From assembly GCA_964418695.1 (NCBI GenBank), contig CAYQMN010000004.1, positions 124,001 to 188,000 of the forward strand: a DNA stretch of 64,000 nucleotides, given 5' to 3'. The notes under the pieces were generated by a model. It was given only the letters and a program-made list of their open reading frames with translations, searched no databases and was not told the DNA's origin. The first letter of the stretch is position 1. Every line of letters starts with the position of its first letter. A program made the position numbers and the translations under genes. This document shows positions 58,851 to 64,000 of this stretch, in pieces. The stretch comes from Prado023 sp964418695 (lineage in GTDB: Bacteria; Actinomycetota; Actinomycetes; S36-B12; CAIYMF01).

Positions 58851-58967
58851 GATCGGATCCCCTCGCGAAATCGGCATGATGCGCCCCTGCCGCACACGGC
58901 GGGGGGCGTCCTCGGACTGGCGCGAGACTAGCGCAGCGGCTGCCCAGACTGCGATGGGGGCCAGCGC

Positions 58968-58973
58968 TAGCGT
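58968..58973 (+). promoter_or_regulatory. -10 element for a leaderless cysteine desulfurase
   Basis: TAGCGT is followed by 7 nt and ATG at 58981. Confidence 0.55.
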
Positions 58974-58980
58974 TTGCGGC

Positions 58981-60117
58981 ATGTCGCGCAATCTGGACGC
59001 GGCCTCCGGGCTCCCGCTGAGCCCCGCCGGCCGGGAGGCCCTGGCCGCGGCATTGGCCCGGGGCTGGGCCGATCCCGCCCGCCTGCACCACGACGGCCGG
59101 GTCGCCCGCCAGCTGCTCGACGCCGCCCGGTCCTCGATCGCCGCCGCTCTCGGGGCGCTCCCCCAGGAGGTGACCTTCACCTCGTCGGGCACGGCCGCCA
59201 TCCACGCGGGCGTGCTCGGGCTGGCTCGCGGCCGGGCCCGGGTCGGGCACGGCGTGGTAGCCGGCGCGGTCGAGCACTCCGCCGTGCTGCGCGCGGCCGA
59301 CTGGGTGTGCGCAGGGGCCGACCCGGACCTGGTCCGGGTCAACTCTCAGGCTCAGGTTGACGGTGAGTCTTTGGCCGAAGCCGTGCACCGCCCGGGGGTG
59401 GCGCTGGCCTGCGTGCAGCAGGCCAATCACGAGGTCGGCACGATCCAGCCGCTCTCGGCGGCCGCCGCGGCCTGCCGGGCGGCCGGTGTGCCCCTGGTCG
59501 TGGACGCGTGCGCATCCCTGGGCTGGCTGCCCGCCCCCACCGAGTGGGACGTGCTGGTCGGCAGCGCCCACAAGTGGGGCGGCCCGGCCGGGGTCGGAGT
59601 CCTGGCGATCCGCTCGGGCGTGCGCTGGCGCAGCCCCTGGCCCACCGACGAGGCGGGCCGCTGGGCCGGCTTCCCGGACGTCCCGGCGATCGTGGCCGCG
59701 GCGGTGGCCCTGGAGGAGGCGCTGGCGACCCAGGCCGCGCGGGCAACAGGGACCACTGCATTGGTGAACCGACTGCGAGCAGAGGTGCCCCGGCTCGCCG
59801 ACGACGTGCTCGTGCTTGGCCCGGATCAGGGACGGCTGCCCCACCTGACCTGCTTCACGGTCCTCTACGCCGACGGCGAGGTGCTGGTCACCGAGCTGGA
59901 CCGCCTCGGCTTCGCGGTCACCTCCGGGTCGGCCTGCACCGCCGACACTCGCCGGCCCAGCCATGTCCTGGCCGCCATGGGCGCGGTCACCCACGGCAAC
60001 CTGCGGGTGAGTCTGGCTGCGGACATCACCGGCGCCGACGTGGACGCCTTCCTCGCGGCGCTGCCCCGGGCGATCGAGGCGGCCCGCGCCGCCGGCGACC
60101 GGGCGGCCGGCCCATGA
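58981..60117 (+). CDS. Cysteine desulfurase-family PLP enzyme
   Basis: 378-residue class V aminotransferase-fold enzyme that would take sulfur from cysteine. PLP and substrate motifs: FTSSGTAAIH, VEHSAVLRA, QQANHEVGTIQP, VDACASLG and the PLP-Lys in GSAHKWGGPAGVG. The active-site Cys lies in SGSACTADTRRPSHVL, the typical flexible-loop position of the NifS/IscS type. It is coupled to a TusA-like gene by an ATGA overlap, so its persulfide may be passed to that protein. The protein appears distinct from the main Suf system, none of which is in the window. Confidence 0.9.
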   Translation: MSRNLDAASGLPLSPAGREALAAALARGWADPARLHHDGRVARQLLDAARSSIAAALGALPQEVTFTSSGTAAIHAGVLGLARGRARVGHGVVAGAVEHSAVLRAADWVCAGADPDLVRVNSQAQVDGESLAEAVHRPGVALACVQQANHEVGTIQPLSAAAAACRAAGVPLVVDACASLGWLPAPTEWDVLVGSAHKWGGPAGVGVLAIRSGVRWRSPWPTDEAGRWAGFPDVPAIVAAAVALEEALATQAARATGTTALVNRLRAEVPRLADDVLVLGPDQGRLPHLTCFTVLYADGEVLVTELDRLGFAVTSGSACTADTRRPSHVLAAMGAVTHGNLRVSLAADITGADVDAFLAALPRAIEAARAAGDRAAGP

Positions 60118-60491
60118 CCACCGTCGTCGAGGCGCGCGGGGTGCTCTGCCCGGTGCCGATCATCCGGCTGGCGCGCACGGCCCGGAGCCTGGGCGCAGGC
60201 GACCTGGTGGAGGTCCTCACCGACGACCCGGCCGCCGACCTGGACATCCCCGCGTGGTGCCGGCTGCGCGGGCACAAGGTGCTGTCGGTCCAGACCCTGC
60301 CCGATCCGCACCCTCCCGGCGCGGCTCGCCCCGAGCCCGCGCCGCCCGAGCCCGACCTGCCCGAGCCCGACGCCCCGAACGCCGCACCGGGTCAGGCCGT
60401 GCGCCACCTGATCCGGCTCGGACCGGCTGGCGGCGGGCCCGCCGCCAGCACGGGCGGCAGCGTGATCAGACCCGGCAGCAACCCGAGATAG
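60114..60491 (+). CDS. TusA-family sulfur carrier protein with C-terminal extension
   Basis: 125-residue protein. The first 70 or so residues are a TusA fold with the sulfur-carrying Cys12 in RGVLCPVPIIRLAR (CPxP) and the later VLTDDPAADLDIPAWCRLRGHK. TusA is usually about 75-80 residues. The remaining roughly 50 are a Pro/Glu/Ala-rich tail, and part of it is encoded opposite the convergent aat gene (100-nt overlap). It probably accepts persulfide from the coupled cysteine desulfurase. ATG at 60114. Confidence 0.85.
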   Translation: MTTVVEARGVLCPVPIIRLARTARSLGAGDLVEVLTDDPAADLDIPAWCRLRGHKVLSVQTLPDPHPPGAARPEPAPPEPDLPEPDAPNAAPGQAVRHLIRLGPAGGGPAASTGGSVIRPGSNPR

Positions 60492-61135
60492 TCACGGCGG
60501 GCCACCTCGATCACCCCGAGCGTGCGCAGGTGATCGGTGGCCCACTGCACGTCGATCAGGCGCGTCCCCGGCGTGCTGGCCAGCGCGTCGGCCAGGGCCA
60601 CCACCGCCACCTTGGAGGCGTCGGTGGCCCGGTGGAACTTCGACTCGGCGGCGAACAGGCCCCCGACCTCGATTCCGAACAGCCCGCCGGCCAACCGGTC
60701 CTCGGCGTCCCAGACCTCCACCGAGTGCGCCCAGCCCAGCTCGTACAAGGCCGAGTACCCCATCCGGTACTCCGCAGAGATCCAGCCGTGCGGGCGACGC
60801 GGGTCCGCGCACGCGCCGACCACGGCCTCGAAGGCCTGGTCCACGGTCACCTCGAACCGGGCCAGCGAGCGGTGCAGCGAGCGCGAGACGTGGACTCGCC
60901 CGGGCGGCAGCACGCCCCGGGGGTCCGGAGACCACCAGCCCAGCAGATCCTGCGCGGACCCGGTTCCGGCCACGAGCCCAGGACTCTGCTCGGGCATCGC
61001 GAACAACCCGGCGCGGTAGCCGGCCAGCAGGGTGGCTGGCGACAGGTCCGCCCCGACCGCGATCAGCTCCCCACCGGGTTGCGCCCGGCGCAGATCGGGC
61101 ATCCCCCACCGAGTCGGCGGCGGCTCGATCGGCAC
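60392..61135 (-). CDS. aat: Leucyl/phenylalanyl-tRNA--protein transferase
   Basis: N-end rule enzyme that adds Leu or Phe to proteins with N-terminal Lys or Arg for ClpAPS degradation. The 247-residue protein has LIAVGADLSPATLLAGYRAGLFAMP, WWSPDPRGVLPPGRVHVSRSL, WISAEYRMGYSALYELGWAHSVEVW, GGLFGIEVGGLFAAESKFHR, SKVAVVALADAL and DVQWATDHLRTLGV, all in family order. GTG start at 61135. It overlaps the tail of the TusA-like gene on the other strand. Downstream of adoK by 13 bp, so cotranscription is possible. Confidence 0.95.
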   Translation of the reverse strand: MPIEPPPTRWGMPDLRRAQPGGELIAVGADLSPATLLAGYRAGLFAMPEQSPGLVAGTGSAQDLLGWWSPDPRGVLPPGRVHVSRSLHRSLARFEVTVDQAFEAVVGACADPRRPHGWISAEYRMGYSALYELGWAHSVEVWDAEDRLAGGLFGIEVGGLFAAESKFHRATDASKVAVVALADALASTPGTRLIDVQWATDHLRTLGVIEVARRDYLGLLPGLITLPPVLAAGPPPAGPSRIRWRTA

Positions 61136-61148
61136 GGTCGGACTCGCC

Positions 61149-62135
61149 TCAGGCGCGGGGCAGCCGGACGTGCGCGCCGATCTCGTCGGCCGCGGCGTCC
61201 CCGTAGGCCTCGCGCAGCCGCAGCAGGAACGCCTGCCGGGCCAGCTCGTACTCCTGGGTGCCGATGCTCTCGATGACGTAGGTGGCCAGCAGAGAGCCGA
61301 CCTGGGCGCACCGCTGTGGGCTCAGCCCCCAGCTCAACCCGGCCAGGAAGCCGGCCCGGAACGCGTCGCCGACGCCGGTGGGGTCCGCACGATGCGACTC
61401 CTTGAGCGTCGGCACCTGCACCGTGGCGTGCCCGCGGGAGTCGATGCGCGCGCCGCGTGGCCCCAGCGTGGTCACCCGCGTGCCCACCCGGTCCAGGATC
61501 TCCTCGGAGCTCCAGCCGGTCTTCTGCTCGGTCAGCGCAGCCTCGTACTCGTTGGTCAGCAGGTAGGCCGCCCCGTCGACGAGCAGGCGGATCTCGTCAC
61601 CGGTCATCCGCGCCAGCTGCTGCGAGGGGTCGGCGGCGAACGGGATGCCGCGCCAGCGGCACTCCTCGGTGTGGCGCAGCATCGCCTCGGGGTCGTTGGC
61701 CCCGATCAGGACCAGGTCGACCGGGCCGACGCGCTGCACCACCGGTCCCAGCTCGATGTCGCGGGCCTCGGCCATCGCGCCGGCGTAGAACGTCGCGATC
61801 TGGTTGGCGTCGTCGTCGGTCGTGCACACGAAGCGCGCGGTGTGGCGCACCTCGGACACATGCACGGACTCGGTGTCCACGCCGTGCCGCTCCAGCCAGG
61901 AGCGGTAGTCGGCGAAGTCCGGCCCGACCGCCCCCAGCAGCACCGGGTGCAGGCCCAGCATCCCCATGCCGAACGAGATGTTGGCGGCCACCCCGCCGCG
62001 CCGGATCGTCAACTCGTCGACCAGGAAGGACAGCGAGATGTGATCCAGCTTGTCGAGCACCAGCGAGTCGGCGAACCTGCCCGGGAAGGTCATCAGGTGA
62101 TCGGTCGCGATCGAGCCTGTGACGACGATGCGCAT
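61149..62135 (-). CDS. adoK: Adenosine kinase-like PfkB-family kinase (AdoK)
   Basis: PfkB-family kinase of 328 residues closely resembling mycobacterial AdoK (Rv2202c), which phosphorylates adenosine. Shared segments are VTGSIATDHLM, PGRF, SLSFLVDEL, RRGGVAANISF, HTARFVCTT, IGANDPEAM, HTEECR, FAADPSQQLARM and the ATP/anion hole DPTGVGDAFRAGFLAG. The ATG at 62135 has GGGGAG 8 nt upstream; the start at 62159 only adds unconserved residues. It lies near the iron-sulfur protein and ctaC, as in mycobacteria. Confidence 0.88.
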   Translation of the reverse strand: MRIVVTGSIATDHLMTFPGRFADSLVLDKLDHISLSFLVDELTIRRGGVAANISFGMGMLGLHPVLLGAVGPDFADYRSWLERHGVDTESVHVSEVRHTARFVCTTDDDANQIATFYAGAMAEARDIELGPVVQRVGPVDLVLIGANDPEAMLRHTEECRWRGIPFAADPSQQLARMTGDEIRLLVDGAAYLLTNEYEAALTEQKTGWSSEEILDRVGTRVTTLGPRGARIDSRGHATVQVPTLKESHRADPTGVGDAFRAGFLAGLSWGLSPQRCAQVGSLLATYVIESIGTQEYELARQAFLLRLREAYGDAAADEIGAHVRLPRA

Positions 62136-62197
62136 GCGGGGCACTCCCCACGTAGGCACGCCCGACCGTCAGGCGGCCGGGCGTGGGGCGGGTGGGG

Positions 62198-62569
62198 TCA
62201 GTGGAAGGAGTCGCCGCAGGCGCAGGACCCGGTGGCGTTCGGGTTGTCGATCGTGAAGCCCTGCTTCTCGATGGTGTCCACGAAGTCGATCGTCGCGCCG
62301 ATCAGGTACGGGACGCTCATCCGGTCGACGACCACGCCGACGCCGTCGAAGTCCTTGACGACGTCGCCGTCCAGCGAGCGCTCGTCGAAGAAGAGCTGGT
62401 AGCGCAGGCCCGAGCAGCCGCCTGGCTGCACGGCCACGCGCAGGGCCAGGTCGTCGCGGCCCTCGGCGTCGAGCAGCGCCCGCACCTTGTCCGCAGCACC
62501 GACGGTGAGGATGATCCCGTCAGCCTGGGCAGTGGGGTCGTTCAGGTCGGTGGTGGTCTCCGCAGTCAT
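62198..62569 (-). CDS. erpA: Iron-sulfur cluster insertion protein, ErpA/IscA type
   Basis: A-type Fe-S carrier of 123 residues. The three cluster cysteines are in GGCSGLRYQ and GSCACGD near the C-terminus, and the fold segment KQGFTIDNPNATGSCACG matches the family. It delivers Fe-S clusters to target enzymes. NadA, which needs a 4Fe-4S cluster, is encoded at the right edge. The ATG at 62569 has a GAGGAGGCAC leader. Called erpA/iscA because the type cannot be separated here; Rv2204c is the mycobacterial counterpart. Confidence 0.9.
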   Translation of the reverse strand: MTAETTTDLNDPTAQADGIILTVGAADKVRALLDAEGRDDLALRVAVQPGGCSGLRYQLFFDERSLDGDVVKDFDGVGVVVDRMSVPYLIGATIDFVDTIEKQGFTIDNPNATGSCACGDSFH

Positions 62570-62751
62570 GTGTGCCTCCTCGGCAAGCTCCGTACGGGCT
62601 CAACGCGCCACCGGAGGCGCCCATTCCCGCGGGCCCCATGCTGACACGCCAGGCCGCTCCGGGCCAAGAGCGGCCCGGTGTGGCTCGACCCCGTGTGGGT
62701 CACCCGGACGTCGGCCCGGGTCCGCGAGGGCCCGCCCGAGCCCGGCGTGGG

Positions 62752-63873
62752 TCAGGCCCGTGCCCAGGTCTGGGCCGCGCGGGCTGCGGCGCGGGCCAGA
62801 CCCGCCGCCGGGCCCTCCCTCTCGTCGGGAGCCGCCGGGTACGCGGCCGCGACCCCGATCCGCATCCACTCGCGCCGGGTCAGCTCGACCCGGCCGGCGA
62901 GCACGATCGTGGGCACCGCGCGCTCCAGTGCCGCCGCGGCCACTCCGGCCACCGCCTTCCCGCGCAGCGACTGCCAGTCGAACGTGCCTTCCCCGGTCAC
63001 GACCAGGTCGACGCCGGGCATGAGGTCCAGGATGCCGCCGGCCTGCAGCACGGTGTCGATGCCGGAGATCCGCCGCGCCCCGAGACGCAGCAGCGCGGTG
63101 GCGATCCCGCCGCCGGCGCCGGCGCCCAGCGCCACCGCGGGCGCTCGACCGGCCGCGTCCCGACCCAGCATGTGCGCCCAGTGGGTGAGCGCGGCCTCCA
63201 GCGCGTCCACCTGCTCCTCGTCGGCGCCCTTCTGGGGGGCGAACCCGCGAGCGGCGCCGCGCGCGCCGAGCAGCGGCACGTCCACGTCGGTGGCCACCTC
63301 GAGGGTCACCCCCTGGACGGCGGCCAGCGCTGGCCGCAGGTCGACCGACGCCAGCCCGGTCAGGGCCGTGCCGCCAGCGTCGAGCAGGCCCGCCGGATCG
63401 CCCACCGCACCGAGCGCGGCCAGTACCCCCGCTCCCCCGTCGCTGGTCCCGGTGCCGCCGACACCGACGACCACTCGCCTGGCCCCCGACGCCACCGCGT
63501 GCGCGATCAGCTCGCCCACCCCGCGCGAGGTGGTCACCGTCGGATCGCGGCGATGCTCGGGCACCAGGTGCAGGCCGGCCGCGGCGGCGCTCTCGATCCA
63601 GGCGGTCCGCTCCTCGTCGAGCAGGTAGCTCGCCTGGACCGGGTCGCCCAGGGGTCCGGTGACCTCGACCCGCACGGTGTCGCCGGGTCGCCCGGCCGCG
63701 ACGGCCGCCACGAAGCCGGGACCGCCGTCGGACAGCGGCCGACACTCGATCTGCGCCTGCTCGACCTCCTGGGCCCAGCCGTGCGCGATCGCGTCCGCGG
63801 CCTGGGCCGCGGTCAGCGTCCCGGTGAACGAGTCGGGACACACCAGCACCCTCACGGCCGTGGAGTCTGGCAT
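62752..63873 (-). CDS. glxK: Glycerate kinase
   Basis: 373-residue glycerate kinase of the GarK/GlxK family, making 2- or 3-phosphoglycerate. Family motifs: VCPDSFTGTLTAAQAADAIAHGW, PLSDGGPGFVAA, GVGGTGTSDGGAGVLAALG, LGAGAGGGIATALLRLGARRISGI and VVTGEGTFDWQSLRGKAVAGVA. The ATG at 63873 is the clear start. It is the counterpart of Rv2205c near adoK. The next 182 bp to the erpA start contain no gene I can support. Confidence 0.92.
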   Translation of the reverse strand: MPDSTAVRVLVCPDSFTGTLTAAQAADAIAHGWAQEVEQAQIECRPLSDGGPGFVAAVAAGRPGDTVRVEVTGPLGDPVQASYLLDEERTAWIESAAAAGLHLVPEHRRDPTVTTSRGVGELIAHAVASGARRVVVGVGGTGTSDGGAGVLAALGAVGDPAGLLDAGGTALTGLASVDLRPALAAVQGVTLEVATDVDVPLLGARGAARGFAPQKGADEEQVDALEAALTHWAHMLGRDAAGRAPAVALGAGAGGGIATALLRLGARRISGIDTVLQAGGILDLMPGVDLVVTGEGTFDWQSLRGKAVAGVAAAALERAVPTIVLAGRVELTRREWMRIGVAAAYPAAPDEREGPAAGLARAAARAAQTWARA

Positions 63874-63938
63874 CCGAGGACTCCGGCCATCGTCAGTGGG
63901 CTGTGCGACGATGTGCCCACTTCGGAACCGGAGGCTGC

Positions 63939-64000
63939 ATGACGACCACTACGACCACCTGGAGCGAGCCGGCGCCCACCCCGCTCGCCCTGCTGCTGCT
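63939..64000 (+). CDS. nadA: Quinolinate synthase NadA, 5' end only
   Basis: Only 20 codons are visible, MTTTTTTWSEPAPTPLALLLL. The PTPLALLLL segment is the usual N-terminus of actinobacterial NadA, and the position beside the Fe-S carrier and adoK fits. GGAGG lies 4-5 nt before the ATG. NadA makes quinolinate for NAD; the rest of the gene is outside the window, so the call is tentative. Confidence 0.6.
   Translation, partial: MTTTTTTWSEPAPTPLALLL

Noticed and set aside
63885..63930. PafBC-like promoter upstream of nadA
   Set aside because: GTCAGTG is present but the -35 lacks the TTG and the -10 does not fit TANNNT; the match is weak.

Overview
The window is a dense, very GC-rich stretch of chromosome (roughly 70% or more by eye) from a member of the Actinomycetota. 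The gene set is diagnostic: mraZ-rsmH-ftsL-ftsI, a MoxR/DUF58/transglutaminase cluster, a DUF3040 protein, a PASTA-domain Ser/Thr kinase, a class II DAHP synthase, a PimB-type mannosyltransferase, an actinobacterial qcrCAB/ctaE and ctaCDF respiratory block, an AdoK-type kinase and the start of nadA. The gene order resembles the Mycobacterium tuberculosis Rv2165c-Rv2205c region and its Streptomyces counterpart, with some insertions. Family or genus cannot be fixed from this sequence. No rRNA, tRNA, insertion sequence, prophage or CRISPR array was found.

Layout. 0-4.6 kb: division cluster on the minus strand (ftsI partial, ftsL-like, rsmH, mraZ), with a leader full of tandem duplications including three 86-bp repeats. 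4.8-7.4 kb: a phosphofructokinase, a PrmC-like methyltransferase and a MaoC hydratase. 7.5-13.3 kb: moxR, DUF58, transglutaminase-like gene and a lipase-like hydrolase. 13.5-20.5 kb: DUF3040, then a four-gene repair operon (DUF6504, SAV_6107-like HEPN, DnaE2-type polymerase, DinB). 20.7-29.4 kb: zinc/cation efflux, CrtI-like oxidoreductase, K+/H+ antiporter, SIMPL protein, metF, polyprenyl synthase and an MptA/MptB-type mannosyltransferase. 29.5-30.4 kb: an RNase Sa-like lipoprotein with barstar. 30.6-45.3 kb: PASTA kinase, EamA transporter, threonine aldolase, a lipoprotein, DAHP synthase, PPi-type phosphofructokinase, glycerol kinase, plsC, small proteins, a LuxR-type regulator, a GT-C glycosyltransferase and PimB-like transferase. 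45.3-49.3 kb: Cys-rich small proteins, a membrane protein and an exonuclease/GIY-YIG fusion. 49.4-58.9 kb: cytochrome bc and aa3 oxidase genes around trpD. 59-64 kb: cysteine desulfurase/TusA, aat, adoK, erpA/iscA, glycerate kinase and partial nadA.

The most interesting signal is a DNA-damage theme. The repair operon is preceded by a perfect 16-bp LexA box (TCGAACGTCTGTTCGA, 20493-20508). Immediately upstream of the box is a bipartite promoter, TTGTCGGAC-N8-TACGGT, matching the actinobacterial RecA-NDp/PafBC consensus. The same bipartite element, with exactly 8 bp spacing, occurs before an 85-residue Cys-rich protein of unknown function (45633-45655) and before the exonuclease/GIY-YIG gene (47536-47558). 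This suggests a local damage regulon that ties an unknown protein and a DnaE2-DinB-HEPN-DUF6504 module to mutagenesis and repair.

A second theme is gene expression style. About a dozen genes have a TANNNT-like -10 hexamer 6-8 nt before an ATG or GTG, which implies leaderless transcripts. Many operon junctions are ATGA or GTGA overlaps, and several convergent pairs overlap at their 3' ends.
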